From contig NZ_CP019702.2 of the NCBI RefSeq assembly GCF_002005205.3, positions 558,001 through 622,000 on the forward strand: a stretch of DNA of 64,000 bases, read 5' to 3'. How positions within the stretch are numbered: the stretch's first letter is position 1; each line of letters starts with the position of its first letter. The notes beneath the pieces were generated by a model that saw nothing but the letters and a program-made list of their open reading frames with translations, was not told the DNA's origin and did no database searches. Below are positions 34,721 to 43,666 of the stretch, one piece after another. This DNA comes from Rhizobium rhizogenes. GTDB taxonomy: Bacteria; Pseudomonadota; Alphaproteobacteria; Rhizobiales; Rhizobiaceae. The position numbers and the translations under genes were made by a program.

Positions 34721-36067
34721 ATGAAATACCAGACGCAAAAAGTCGCCATGCTGTATTTTTACGGCGCAATCGGGCTGTTCGTGGCGCAGATCCTGTTCGG
34801 CGTCATCGCCGCGACGATCTACGTACTGCCCAACACGCTTTCCGAGCTTCTGCCCTTCAACATCGTGCGCATGATCCACACCAATGCGCTGGTCGTGTGG
34901 CTGCTGATGGGTTTCATGGGCTCGACCTTCTATCTTCTGCCGGAAGAAACGGAAACGGAGCTTTACAGCCCCAAGCTCGCCATCGCGCAGTTCTGGATCT
35001 TCCTGGTGGCCGCCGCGGTCGCCGTAGTCGGTTATATGTTCCGCATCCATGAAGGCCGCGAATTCCTCGAACAGCCCTTCGCCATCAAGGTCGGCATCGT
35101 GCTTGTCGTTTTGATGTTCCTGTTCAACATCACCATGACGGCGCTGAAGGGCCGCAAGACCACCGTCATCAACATCCTGCTCTTCGGTCTCTGGGGTCTG
35201 GCGATCTTCTTCCTCTTCGCCTTTTACAACCCCATGAACCTGGCGCTCGACAAGATGTACTGGTGGTACGTCATCCATCTGTGGGTGGAAGGCGTGTGGG
35301 AACTGATCATGGCGTCGATCCTCGCCTTCCTGATGATCAAGCTCAACGGCATCGACCGCGAAGTGGTGGAAAAATGGCTCTATGTCATCGTCGGTCTTGC
35401 CCTCTTCTCGGGCATCCTCGGCACCGGCCACCATTATTACTGGATCGGCGCACCGGGTTACTGGCAGTGGATCGGTTCGCTGTTCTCGACGCTGGAAGTG
35501 GCCCCTTTCTTCACCATGGTCATCTTCACCTTCGTCATGACCTGGAAGGCCGGCCGCAAGCATGAGAACCGCGCCGCGCTTCTGTGGTCGATCGGCTGCT
35601 CGGTCATGGCCTTCTTCGGTGCCGGCGTCTGGGGCTTCCTGCACACGCTGTCTTCGGTGAACTATTACACCCACGGCACGCAGCTTACCGCCGCCCACGG
35701 GCACCTCGCCTTCTTCGGCGCCTATGTGATGCTGAACCTTGCGATGATGGCCTATGCCATCCCCGAAATGAAGAAACGTGCGCCCTATAATCAGTGGCTT
35801 TCGATGACGAGTTTCTGGGTCATGTGCACGGCCATGTCGGTGATGACCTTCGCGCTGACATTCGCCGGCGTGGTGCAGATCCAGCTTCAGCGGGTCATGG
35901 GCGAAAGCTTCATGGATGTGCAGGACCAGCTGGCGATCTTCTACTGGATCCGTCTCGGTTCTGGTTTCGCGGTTCTCATTTCGGCGGTCATGTTCATCTG
36001 GGCAATCCTGGTACCGGGCAAGCAGAAACAGGGCGACGTTGCCCGCCTCGTGCAGCCCGCCGAATGA
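34721..36067 (+). CDS. norB: Nitric oxide reductase catalytic subunit NorB
   Basis: 448 residues, 12 transmembrane helices, heme-copper oxidase superfamily. Reduces two NO to N2O at a heme b3-FeB centre. Seen: MIHTNALVVWLLMGFMGSTFYLLPEE (low-spin heme ligand region), WWYVIHLWVEGVWELIMASILAFL, ILGTGHHYYWIGAPGYWQWIGSLFSTLEVAPF (metal-binding histidines and conserved Glu) and NYYTHGTQLTAAHGHLAFFGAYVML. It is cNorB, not the quinol-type qNor, since it lacks the N-terminal extension and has norC beside it. Confidence 0.97.
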   Translation: MKYQTQKVAMLYFYGAIGLFVAQILFGVIAATIYVLPNTLSELLPFNIVRMIHTNALVVWLLMGFMGSTFYLLPEETETELYSPKLAIAQFWIFLVAAAVAVVGYMFRIHEGREFLEQPFAIKVGIVLVVLMFLFNITMTALKGRKTTVINILLFGLWGLAIFFLFAFYNPMNLALDKMYWWYVIHLWVEGVWELIMASILAFLMIKLNGIDREVVEKWLYVIVGLALFSGILGTGHHYYWIGAPGYWQWIGSLFSTLEVAPFFTMVIFTFVMTWKAGRKHENRAALLWSIGCSVMAFFGAGVWGFLHTLSSVNYYTHGTQLTAAHGHLAFFGAYVMLNLAMMAYAIPEMKKRAPYNQWLSMTSFWVMCTAMSVMTFALTFAGVVQIQLQRVMGESFMDVQDQLAIFYWIRLGSGFAVLISAVMFIWAILVPGKQKQGDVARLVQPAE

Positions 36068-36074
36068 GAAACGG

Positions 36075-36105
36075 ACCGGCTCTCCTTTTCCCCCGGAGAG
36101 CCGGT
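36075..36105 (+). other. Hairpin between norB and norQ
   Basis: ACCGGCTCTCC / GGAGAGCCGGT, an 11-bp perfect stem with a 9-base pyrimidine loop, eight bases after norB. No T-run after the stem. Probably sets a lower level of norQD relative to norCB by attenuation or mRNA processing (inference). Confidence 0.55.
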
Positions 36106-36132
36106 TCCTTACCACCAACCATGGAGATGACC

Positions 36133-36945
36133 ATGAATACGATTTTCCGCCCCGCGCCGCAGCCTTCGCCGGACGCGCCGTTCTACACCCCGCTCGGTAA
36201 TGAATGCACGCTGTTCGAAAGCGCCTGGGTGCGGCAATTGCCGCTGCTGCTGAAAGGCCCGACCGGTTGCGGCAAGACCCGTTTCGTCAGCCATATGGCA
36301 GCGAAACTCGGCCTGCCGCTTTCCACCGTTTCGTGCCACGACGATCTTGCCGCCGCTGATCTGACCGGCCGTTACCTGCTGAAAGGCGGCGAAACCGTGT
36401 GGATGGACGGCCCGCTGACACGATCCGTGCGTCAGGGCGGCATATGTTACCTCGACGAGATCGTTGAGGCGCGAAAGGATGTGGCTGTCGTATTGCATCC
36501 CCTCACCGATGATCGCCGCATCCTGCCACTGGAACGCACCGGCGAAGTGCTGGAAGCACCCTCGGGCTTCATGCTCGTCGTTTCCTATAATCCCGGATAC
36601 CAGAACCTTTTAAAGAGCCTGAAACCCAGCACCCGCCAGCGTTTCGTCGCCATTGAATTCGATTTTCTGCCCAAGGAGCAGGAAATCGCCGTAGTTTCGC
36701 ATGAAAGCGGGCTGGATGCGCGCGATGTCGAGCCGCTCGTCGATCTTGCCCACCGGCTGCGCGGCCTGAAAGGCCACGATCTGGAAGAAGGCGTCTCCAC
36801 CCGCCTGCTCGTTTATTGCGCCAGCCTCATCGATACCGGCCTTCCCGCCCGTCAGGCCGTGCGCGCGACCATGATCGAACCGCTGACCGACGAGCCCGAT
36901 GTGAAGGCCGCGCTGCATGAAGTCGCGGATGCGATCATTCGATAG
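36133..36945 (+). CDS. norQ: MoxR-type AAA+ ATPase NorQ
   Basis: 270 residues from ATG 36133, with GGAG upstream. AAA+ ATPase of the CbbQ/NirQ/NorQ group: Walker A GPTGCGKT (42-49), Walker B GGICYLDEI and MLVVSYNPGYQ with Arg finger region STRQRFVAIEFDF. Works with NorD to insert the non-heme iron into NorB. A close relative, CbbQ, serves RuBisCO, but the neighbours settle this as NorQ. 18 bases before norD. Confidence 0.95.
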   Translation: MNTIFRPAPQPSPDAPFYTPLGNECTLFESAWVRQLPLLLKGPTGCGKTRFVSHMAAKLGLPLSTVSCHDDLAAADLTGRYLLKGGETVWMDGPLTRSVRQGGICYLDEIVEARKDVAVVLHPLTDDRRILPLERTGEVLEAPSGFMLVVSYNPGYQNLLKSLKPSTRQRFVAIEFDFLPKEQEIAVVSHESGLDARDVEPLVDLAHRLRGLKGHDLEEGVSTRLLVYCASLIDTGLPARQAVRATMIEPLTDEPDVKAALHEVADAIIR

Positions 36946-36963
36946 GCGGTTGGGGAAAAGACC

Positions 36964-38862
36964 ATGCTGGATTTTCTGGAACTGGAAGAAACCGTCGGCC
37001 GCGCCTGGCACAGGCTGATCGGCGAAACCGGCACATGGCTGCGCTTCCCGGATCATGCCGTGAAGCTGGAGGATATGCAGGCCGTGCTGGCCATATGTTT
37101 CCGCGGTTTTGGCGGTGAACATGCGGTGCAGATCGCCCCGGCCCGCGCCCGCACTTCCACGCACCGGTTGAGGCTGCGCCAGCGCATGGGTCTTGGCGAA
37201 GAGAAGCTCGCCCAGCCCGGGCGTGATCACGCCACGCTGATGCTGCCGCCCGTACTCGATCTGTTTCCCGACCAGCGTCTCAATCGCGATCTCTATCTCT
37301 GGCTCGCCGCCGCCATGGCGATGATGCCGCTTGAACCGGTGGCGGCGGCCGACCCGCTTCGCAACGATCTTGCCCGGCTCGACCGCGCCGCAGAACTGGC
37401 AAAAACCGTCATCCATGCTTTCCCCGGCATGAAGACCCGTTATCGCCGGCTTTGCGCCGCCATGCTCGCGGTGCGCCAGAAACGTCCGCTGCCGCAGGCG
37501 GAGCAGCAGGTGGAACAACGGGTGCTTTCCATGCTCGCCGATGCGGCAGGGATCGACGGCCTTGCGCCACCCGCCGGCTTTCCGGAAAAAGCGCCGCCGC
37601 GCTACCTGCCGATGCTACCGGTGCCGCTATGGCCGGACACGCTGCTGCGGGAAACATCCGAGGCCAGGCAGAGCGAAGACCAGCCGGCAGCGGGCGCCGC
37701 GCCGCAGGGGGCGGAGGCCGCCCGCCATATTGCCGTGCGTGAAAAGGCTGACAATCGGCAAACCGAACGCAGCCCCTTCATCCTCAACCGTTTCGAAAAA
37801 ATCCTCGCCATGGCCGAGATGGTCAATGTCGACCGGCCGGGTGACGACAGCGACGATACCGACGGCAGCGCGGCGGACGAGCTTGACGATATGACGCTGG
37901 GTGAAAGAAAGGGGCGGCCTTCCGCCCGCTTCCGCTTCGATCTCGACTTGCCGCCTGAAGCACTGAACCATACACCGCTGACAGCGGAGCTGACCTATCC
38001 CGAATGGGATTATCGCAGCGGTACCTATCTCGCCAATCATTGCCGGGTCATCGCCGGTCCAGCGAAAGACGCCGAGATGGCACCGGAACCCGACCCGGAC
38101 ACCAAGAGCCTCATCCGCCGGGTCAGGCGGCAATTCGAGGTGCTGCGGCCGCGCCACGAGATGCTGCGCGCCCAGCTTGACGGCAATGATCTCGATCTTG
38201 ACGCCGTGGTTCGCGCCAGAAGCGATATCGCCGCTGGAGGACAGGGCAGCGACCGCATTCATATGGCAAGCCGCCCGCAGGCGCATGATCTCGCCGTAAC
38301 GATCCTCGTCGATGTGTCGCTATCGACCGATGCCTGGTTCGACAACCGCCGGGTGCTCGATGTGGAGAAGGAAGCCCTGCTGGTGCTTGCCCACGGGCTT
38401 TCCGCCTGCGGCGACAGTCACTCCATCCTGACCTTCACCTCCCGCCGCCGTTCCTGGGTGCGGGTGGAAACGGTGAAAGGTTTCGATGAGCCGATGGGCC
38501 ACACTATCGAGCGTCGCATCGCGGCGCTGAAGCCCGGCTTCTACACCCGCATCGGCCCCGCCATCCGCCACGCCAGCGCCAAGCTGCGTGAAAGGCCGGA
38601 GCGGCGCAAGCTGCTTCTGCTGCTGACGGATGGCAAGCCGAACGATGTCGACCACTATGAGGGCCGCTTCGCCATTGAGGACAGCCGCCGCGCGGTCTCC
38701 GAGGCGCGACGCTCTGGCGTCAGCGTGTTCGGCGTAACGGTGGACAGCAAGGCGCAGTCCTATATTCCGGCCATGTTCGGCCAGAACGGTTATGCCATCG
38801 TCAGCAGGATCGCCAAGCTGCCATCGGCGCTGCCGGCAATCTATCGCAGCCTTGCCGGCTGA
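36964..38862 (+). CDS. norD: NO reductase activation protein NorD (VWA domain)
   Basis: 632 residues. The C-terminal von Willebrand factor A domain (about 438-625) keeps the metal-binding motif DVSLST (about 448-453) and ends KLLLLLTDGKPNDVDHYEG. The N-terminal part is helical, and a low-complexity acidic region (DDSDDTDGSAADELDD, about 297-313) sits between them. NorD and NorQ act as a chaperone pair for NorB metallation. Cytoplasmic, peripheral to the membrane. Last gene of norCBQD; the next gene has its own box. Confidence 0.95.
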   Translation: MLDFLELEETVGRAWHRLIGETGTWLRFPDHAVKLEDMQAVLAICFRGFGGEHAVQIAPARARTSTHRLRLRQRMGLGEEKLAQPGRDHATLMLPPVLDLFPDQRLNRDLYLWLAAAMAMMPLEPVAAADPLRNDLARLDRAAELAKTVIHAFPGMKTRYRRLCAAMLAVRQKRPLPQAEQQVEQRVLSMLADAAGIDGLAPPAGFPEKAPPRYLPMLPVPLWPDTLLRETSEARQSEDQPAAGAAPQGAEAARHIAVREKADNRQTERSPFILNRFEKILAMAEMVNVDRPGDDSDDTDGSAADELDDMTLGERKGRPSARFRFDLDLPPEALNHTPLTAELTYPEWDYRSGTYLANHCRVIAGPAKDAEMAPEPDPDTKSLIRRVRRQFEVLRPRHEMLRAQLDGNDLDLDAVVRARSDIAAGGQGSDRIHMASRPQAHDLAVTILVDVSLSTDAWFDNRRVLDVEKEALLVLAHGLSACGDSHSILTFTSRRRSWVRVETVKGFDEPMGHTIERRIAALKPGFYTRIGPAIRHASAKLRERPERRKLLLLLTDGKPNDVDHYEGRFAIEDSRRAVSEARRSGVSVFGVTVDSKAQSYIPAMFGQNGYAIVSRIAKLPSALPAIYRSLAG

Positions 38863-38900
38863 CGCATGTCGCCGACGGACCTGACGAATCTCAGGTTTGT

Positions 38901-38914
38901 TTGCGCGGCGACAA
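38901..38914 (+). promoter_or_regulatory. Crp/Fnr-type (NnrR-like) box before the DUF2249 genes
   Basis: TTGCGCGGCGACAA (TTG-N8-CAA), 99 bases before the ATG of the first DUF2249 gene. Lies in the 144-base gap after norD, showing that the DUF2249 pair is likely an independent unit of the same regulon. Confidence 0.6.
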
Positions 38915-39006
38915 TGTCTCCCGACCGCCCGGCAGATAGGTTTTTCCAGTCCGCCGGCCGGCCGCACCGCCGGACATCATTCCATCCGCGGCCGTGGAGC
39001 CAGCCT

Positions 39007-39312
39007 ATGTCCGAAGCCCAAATCGCAACCAATATCGACGTGCGCATCATTCCGCATCGCGAACGCCATCCGCGCATTTTCGGTGCGCTCAGCGCATTGA
39101 ATGAGGGGCAATCGCTGCAGATCACCAGCGATCACGATCCCCGCCCGCTGCTCTACCAGCTGGCCACCAATTTCCCCGGCCAGTTCGGCTGGGAATATCT
39201 CGAACAGGGCCCGGAAGTCTGGCGTCTCGATATTGGCCGGCTGGAAGAACAGGCCGAAGGTTCAGAAGACGATATGTCCGGCTGCGAATGCTGCTGCGGA
39301 TCCGAACATTGA
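39007..39312 (+). CDS. DUF2249 protein with C-terminal cysteine cluster
   Basis: 101 residues from ATG 39007 with GGAG upstream. One DUF2249 domain (about 10-78): DVRIIPHRERHPRIFGAL, ITSDHDPRPLLYQLATNFPGQFGWEYLEQGPEVWRLDIG. After it comes an acidic linker and a terminal CECCC cluster (Cys93, 95, 96, 97) with a final Gly-Ser-Glu-His. DUF2249 proteins are frequent next to nor and nir genes; their function is not established. The cysteine tail suggests metal or heme/NO chemistry. Cytoplasmic, no signal peptide. Confidence 0.85.
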   Translation: MSEAQIATNIDVRIIPHRERHPRIFGALSALNEGQSLQITSDHDPRPLLYQLATNFPGQFGWEYLEQGPEVWRLDIGRLEEQAEGSEDDMSGCECCCGSEH

Positions 39313-39390
39313 CCCCTGCCCTGGCGGTGTGGTGAAAAGGCCTCTGGCGGATGGCCCTTGCCGCCGCCAGCCGATAGATGAGGTGATGCA

Positions 39391-39924
39391 ATGACGGAAA
39401 TGATCAGGGAACTCGATGTCCGGCCGCTTTTGCTGAGTGGCGGCGAGCCCTTTCCGGCCATCATGGAAGCCGTGGCCGGGCTTGCTCCCGGTGAGGCGCT
39501 GCGATTATACGCCACCTTCCGGCCCGTTCCGCTGTTCAAGGTGATGGCGGAGCGCGGTTTCGACCATCAGGTGAGGGAAATCGGCGGCGGCGACTGGGAA
39601 GTGCTGTTTACGCCGCAATCCACTGAGACCGAACAGATTTCCGTGTCACCGGCGCTTGCGGGCAATGCCGAGGAGCCGCAGATATGGCCGGACCCGGTCA
39701 TCTATCTCGATCTCAGCGATGAGACGGCCGAAGGCCAGGCGAGCCGCACGCTTGCCGCACTCGACCGTCTTCCGCCGGGTGCCGTGATCTTCGTGCTGAT
39801 GCCGCAGGAGCCGACCTTCCTTTACCCGGAACTTCTGGCCCGGGGCCATCAATGGGCCGGCAATTTCGACGAGGCACGCACGGCGTTTCGTATATTCATC
39901 CGCGCCGGGGCCGGCGCGCATTAA
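39391..39924 (+). CDS. Double DUF2249 protein
   Basis: 177 residues, ATG 39391 with GAGG upstream. Two DUF2249-like halves: residues 5-72 (IRELDVRPLLLSGGEPFPAIMEAV, LRLYATFRPVPLFKVMAERGFDHQV) and residues about 100-172 (VIYLDLSDETAEGQASRTLAALDRLPPGAVIFVLMPQEPTFLYPELLARGHQWAG). No cysteines like those of its upstream partner. Separated from it by 78 bases and closed by a strong terminator. Function unknown; likely co-transcribed with the cysteine-tailed protein. Confidence 0.82.
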   Translation: MTEMIRELDVRPLLLSGGEPFPAIMEAVAGLAPGEALRLYATFRPVPLFKVMAERGFDHQVREIGGGDWEVLFTPQSTETEQISVSPALAGNAEEPQIWPDPVIYLDLSDETAEGQASRTLAALDRLPPGAVIFVLMPQEPTFLYPELLARGHQWAGNFDEARTAFRIFIRAGAGAH

Positions 39925-39943
39925 GCCGGATATCAAATCCCAG

Positions 39944-39986
39944 AAAACGAAACGCCCCGGAAATTGCTTCCGGGGCGTTTCGTTTT
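39944..39986. terminator. Bidirectional terminator between DUF2249 and nnrS
   Basis: A 19-bp perfect stem: AAAACGAAACGCCCCGGAA with TTCCGGGGCGTTTCGTTTT, loop of five bases. A-rich on one side and T-rich on the other, so it works from both directions between convergent genes (DUF2249 stop 39924, nnrS stop 40005). The strongest terminator of the window. Confidence 0.93.
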
Positions 39987-40004
39987 GGCGGCGTCGCAAG
40001 CAAT

Positions 40005-41237
40005 CTAGGCTTTCAGCGGTTTGCGCTCGCGCATCAGGATCGGCCCATATTCAACGCAGAACAGACCAAAGCCCACGACCCAGAAGAACGCCGAGCAAGC
40101 GTAGAGATGCATCATCGCACCGGGGAAGAACTCGGCTGCCGGTCTCAGCAGCGCGCAGGCGATCAGCGCCGCATAAGCGGCAATGGTGACCCTGCTGGCC
40201 GCGAGCTTGCGTCCGGTATGGCCAAGGCTTGCTCTCGTCATCACCGCAAGCATCATGCAGCCGATAACACCGACGGTGAAGACATGCAGGACGGAGCGTG
40301 TATCCATAACGTCAAGAGCCGCCAGCGCTATGGTGATGAAACCGACGGGAATGAAGGCATAGGCCACATGCAGCACCACCAGCACCTGCTCCGGCCATGT
40401 CGTCCAGCCGCGCCAGCGGATCAGACGCACGGCGTGCATGAAAGCCGCCAGAAACGCCGCTGGCACCGCCACGATGCTTTCGGGTTCTATCGTCCAGACA
40501 GCAAGCGCCGCGATGCCGGTGAGGATGGCGGCGGTATCGAAACGGTTATAGGGCACGGGGAAATCCGTGCGGCCGAAACGGTTCAGCCAGTTGCGGGTAA
40601 AACTCGGCACGATGCGGCCGCCGACGATGATGACAAGCACGGTATAGGCCGAGACCGCAAGGCGGGTCGCGATCTGGCTATGATCGCCCCCAATCGCCGC
40701 AACGTGGAATATGATGTTGGCAACGGAAAGCGCCAGCAGCCCGCCCAGCACCTTCAGGTCTTTCCATTTGCGCCCGGCAATGACCTCGCGTGCGCAGATC
40801 GTGAGAAGTGCCGGCAGGAAAAGCCCATCGACGGCTGCGGCAGTGACCACGCCCACCTGGTCTGGCACAAGCAGGAAAAGCCGGCCGGCACACCAGAGCG
40901 CAAACAGCCACACCAAAGGTTTGCCCGACACCGGCAACCGCCCCGTCCAGTTCGGCACGGCCGTTAGAAGAAAACCGGCCAGCACCGCCGAAGCGAAACC
41001 GAACAGCATCTCATGGGCATGCCAGTTCGGCGCGCCGTAATCGCCGCCAAGGTCGATGAAGCCGGAAAGGGTTGCGATCCACAACACCATCGCCACGATG
41101 GCCCAGAGGGCGCCGCCGAGGAAAAACGGCCGGAAGCCGTAAGAAAAGATAACCGGGCCGGTGCGCGCCAGCCCTCTTGGAATGCCGCCCTTTGGCCGGC
41201 TGCGCCCTTCGGTGAGAACGGTTTCGCTGCCACTCAT
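40005..41237 (-). CDS. nnrS: NnrS protein involved in nitrosative stress response
   Basis: 410 residues from ATG 41237 with AAGGAG nine bases upstream. Twelve hydrophobic segments; signature PNWHAHEMLFGFASAVLAGFLLTAVPNWTGR (about 72-102), VGGRIVPSFTRNWL and VGVIGCMMLAVMTRASLGHTGR. Heme- and copper-containing inner-membrane protein linked to NO metabolism; biochemical role not fully known. It is divergent from nirK over a 233-base region with an NnrR box, an arrangement usual in this group. Confidence 0.93.
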   Translation of the reverse strand: MSGSETVLTEGRSRPKGGIPRGLARTGPVIFSYGFRPFFLGGALWAIVAMVLWIATLSGFIDLGGDYGAPNWHAHEMLFGFASAVLAGFLLTAVPNWTGRLPVSGKPLVWLFALWCAGRLFLLVPDQVGVVTAAAVDGLFLPALLTICAREVIAGRKWKDLKVLGGLLALSVANIIFHVAAIGGDHSQIATRLAVSAYTVLVIIVGGRIVPSFTRNWLNRFGRTDFPVPYNRFDTAAILTGIAALAVWTIEPESIVAVPAAFLAAFMHAVRLIRWRGWTTWPEQVLVVLHVAYAFIPVGFITIALAALDVMDTRSVLHVFTVGVIGCMMLAVMTRASLGHTGRKLAASRVTIAAYAALIACALLRPAAEFFPGAMMHLYACSAFFWVVGFGLFCVEYGPILMRERKPLKA

Positions 41238-41294
41238 TATGATGCTCCTTGCTTGGTCTTGACATATGTCTAGACCCAAGCCCGTCCGGCTTCT

Positions 41295-41308
41295 TTGCGA
41301 ACAGGCAA
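41295..41308. promoter_or_regulatory. NnrR box between nnrS and nirK
   Basis: TTGCGAACAGGCAA, extended as TTTGCG-AACA-GGCAAA (41294-41309). Centred 65 bases before nnrS and 170 bases before nirK. If nirK starts near this site its leader is long. The 233-base gap otherwise holds no gene. Confidence 0.7.
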
Positions 41309-41470
41309 AGAGGCGGTGTGACGCTTCCACACCGGCCTTCAGCCGCCTGCCAAAATGTCGCAGGGTGCCGAAAGCGAAGTTTGCTCCATCTCAAATTGTA
41401 TTTCCACCCCTCCGCTACAAATGCTGTGACAGAGCGAAACATGCTCTGCCCCAAGAGGGATAGGAGAAGA

Positions 41471-42616
41471 ATGATGACGGAAACCTTCCACATCACACGG
41501 CGTAATATTCTCGCAGGCGCAGCATTTGCAGGGGCTGTAGCTCCCATGATCATGCCATCGGCAGCGAGCGCGGCAGAGGAAAAGAAGGCCGCAGCCAAGC
41601 CATTGACGAGCGCTGAGATTGCAGCGCTGCCTCGCGTAAAAGTTGATCTCGTCAAACCGCCCTTCGTGCATGCCCACACGCAGAAAGCCGAAGGCGGACC
41701 GAAGATCGTCGAGTTCACGCTCACGATCAAAGAGCAGAAGATGATCCTCGACGACAAGGGCACCGAGGTCCACGCCATGACCTTCAACGGTTCGGTTCCC
41801 GGCCCTCTGATGGTGGTGCATCAGGACGACTATGTCGAACTGACCCTCATCAACCCCGATACGAATGAGCTGCAGCACAATATCGATTTCCACTCGGCCA
41901 CCGGCGCGCTCGGCGGCGGCGGGCTCACCATCGTCAACCCCGGTGAAAAGGCGATCCTGCGCTTTAAGGCCACCAAGGCCGGCGTCTTCGTCTATCACTG
42001 CGCACCTCCCGGCATGGTGCCGTGGCACGTCACCTCGGGCATGAATGGCGCGATCATGGTACTGCCGCGCGAGGGCCTGACGGACGGCCACGGCAAGGAG
42101 CTTGTTTATGACAAGATCTATTATGTCGGCGAGCAGGACTTCTACATCCCGCGCGACGAGAACGGCAATTTCAAGAAATATGAAAGCGCCGGCGATGCCA
42201 TGGCCGACACGCTGGAGGTGATGCGCAAGCTGACGCCGACCCATATCGTCTTCAACGGCGCAGTCGGCGCCCTGACCGGGGAACATGCCCTTCAGGCCGC
42301 CGTTGGCGAGAAGGTGCTGATCGTCCATTCGCAGGCAAACCGTGATACCCGCCCGCACCTCATCGGCGGCCATGGCGATTATGTCTGGGCGACGGGCAAG
42401 TTCCGCAACCCGCCGGATCTCGACCAGGAAACCTGGTTCATTCCCGGCGGCACGGCGGGCGCAGCCTTCTATACCTTCGAGCAGCCCGGCATCTACGCCT
42501 ATGTCAACCACAACCTCATTGAAGCCTTCGAGCTGGGTGCAGCCGCCCACTTCAAGGTTACGGGTGAGTGGAACAACAGCCTGATGCAGGCGGTGCTCGC
42601 CCCCTCGAGCATCTGA
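41471..42616 (+). CDS. nirK: Copper-containing nitrite reductase NirK
   Basis: 381 residues from ATG 41471 (AGGAGAAGA upstream). Tat signal ([13 protein letters not shown]...). Two cupredoxin domains. Type 1 copper ligands His136, Cys177, His186, Met191; type 2 ligands His141, His176, His347; catalytic Asp139 and His296. All are present, so the enzyme should be active. Reduces nitrite to NO in the periplasm with electrons from a cytochrome c or pseudoazurin. nirV follows after 109 bases with a hairpin between. Confidence 0.97.
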   Translation: MMTETFHITRRNILAGAAFAGAVAPMIMPSAASAAEEKKAAAKPLTSAEIAALPRVKVDLVKPPFVHAHTQKAEGGPKIVEFTLTIKEQKMILDDKGTEVHAMTFNGSVPGPLMVVHQDDYVELTLINPDTNELQHNIDFHSATGALGGGGLTIVNPGEKAILRFKATKAGVFVYHCAPPGMVPWHVTSGMNGAIMVLPREGLTDGHGKELVYDKIYYVGEQDFYIPRDENGNFKKYESAGDAMADTLEVMRKLTPTHIVFNGAVGALTGEHALQAAVGEKVLIVHSQANRDTRPHLIGGHGDYVWATGKFRNPPDLDQETWFIPGGTAGAAFYTFEQPGIYAYVNHNLIEAFELGAAAHFKVTGEWNNSLMQAVLAPSSI

Positions 42617-42623
42617 CACAAAT

Positions 42624-42660
42624 GGGAGCACGCCGCCGCCAGCGGTCGCGGCGCGCTCCC
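42624..42660 (+). other. Hairpin between nirK and nirV
   Basis: GGGAGC / GCTCCC outer arms with an inner CGCCGC / GCGGCG stem, seven bases after the nirK stop, followed by CCTTCT. GC-rich and stable, no clear T-run: partial terminator or mRNA-stabilising element that would favour nirK over nirV. Confidence 0.5.
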
Positions 42661-42725
42661 CCTTCTGCTATGCGGCCTGAAAGCAGGCCCGAACTTTGGC
42701 GTCTTCTCGACGCAGGCAGGTTCCC

Positions 42726-43643
42726 ATGGGCATTCCCGGCAACAGCCACGTCCCAAATGCCGTCTCGCTTCTTCTCCCGCTCTCGATTGCGACACTGCTG
42801 GCAACGGCCATAGGTTTCCAGTCCGGGATCATCCGCAGCGGCATTGATGACCGCGCGGCCATGATGGCTCCACAGGTCGTTACAGTGCCCGCCGGACATT
42901 TCACCTACCGGGCGGAGGGCGAATATTTCCGCAATGGTTATGCCGTCGATGGCCCAATGGTCGACGTGGCGATACGGAAGAATCTGACGATCATGAAATA
43001 TCAGGTATCGAGCGCAGATTATGCACGCTGCGTGGCGGAAGGCGGCTGCCAGCAGCCGGAACCCGGCTTTGCCGCTCCGGTCGGAGGCGAGATACCGGCA
43101 ACCGGTATCAGCCAGGATGACGCCCACGCCTATGCACAGTGGCTGAGCGAGCGGACAGGCGAGGTTTGGCGCCTGCCGAGCGACGCTGAACTGGCTTTCG
43201 CCGCCGGCTCGCTTTTTCCGGATGAGACGCTCGGTGTCGCCGCGGACAGTGAAAACCCGGCTTTGCGCTGGCTGGCGGATTACGAGCGACAGACCAGCCG
43301 CAAGGCCTCGGGCAACCCCGTTCCGCAATCCTATGGCAGCTTCGGCGAAAACGAATATGGCCTTGCCGATTTCGGCGGCAATGTCTGGGAATGGACATCC
43401 AGCTGCAGCCACCGTGTGACACTCGGCAAGGATGGTGAGGCGATCGATAGCGTCGCCTCCTGCGGCATTCCCGTCGCTTCGGGAAAACACCGGGCGGCGA
43501 TGAGCGCCTTCGTCAAAAACCCGAAAAGCGGCGGCTGCGCCGTTGGCGTACCGCCTGATAATCTCGGGTTCAGGCTCGTGAGAGACACACGCTGGTACGC
43601 GCCGCTTCTCGAAAAGCTTCGTGCCACCGCCCTGTTTTCTTGA
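42726..43643 (+). CDS. nirV: NirV, formylglycine-generating-enzyme-like protein
   Basis: 305 residues from ATG 42726 (AGG upstream); an in-frame TTG lies 30 bases earlier. N-terminal membrane or signal helix (about 11-32), then a sulfatase-modifying-factor (FGE/SUMF1) domain: VTVPAGHFTYRAEGEY, VDVAIRKNLTIMKYQVSSADYARCVAEGGC, WRLPSDAELAFAAG, NEYGLADFGGNVWEWTSSC and LGFRLVRDT. NirV accompanies NirK in many rhizobia; its exact role in nitrite reduction is unknown. The end of the gene overlaps the first of two boxes before nnrR. Confidence 0.9.
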   Translation: MGIPGNSHVPNAVSLLLPLSIATLLATAIGFQSGIIRSGIDDRAAMMAPQVVTVPAGHFTYRAEGEYFRNGYAVDGPMVDVAIRKNLTIMKYQVSSADYARCVAEGGCQQPEPGFAAPVGGEIPATGISQDDAHAYAQWLSERTGEVWRLPSDAELAFAAGSLFPDETLGVAADSENPALRWLADYERQTSRKASGNPVPQSYGSFGENEYGLADFGGNVWEWTSSCSHRVTLGKDGEAIDSVASCGIPVASGKHRAAMSAFVKNPKSGGCAVGVPPDNLGFRLVRDTRWYAPLLEKLRATALFS

Positions 43644-43653
43644 CAATCGTCAA
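43640..43653 (+). promoter_or_regulatory. Distal Crp/Fnr-type box before nnrR
   Basis: TTGACAATCGTCAA, a perfect inverted repeat TTGAC-N4-GTCAA overlapping the nirV stop codon, about 146 bases before the nnrR start. 27 bases centre to centre from the proximal box. Confidence 0.65.
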
Positions 43654-43666
43654 TTAAAACAAGTGC

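Noticed and set aside
36133..38862. CbbQ/CbbO pair for RuBisCO activation
   Set aside because: The families are related, but the genes directly follow norCB and no RuBisCO gene is present, so NorQ/NorD is the right reading.
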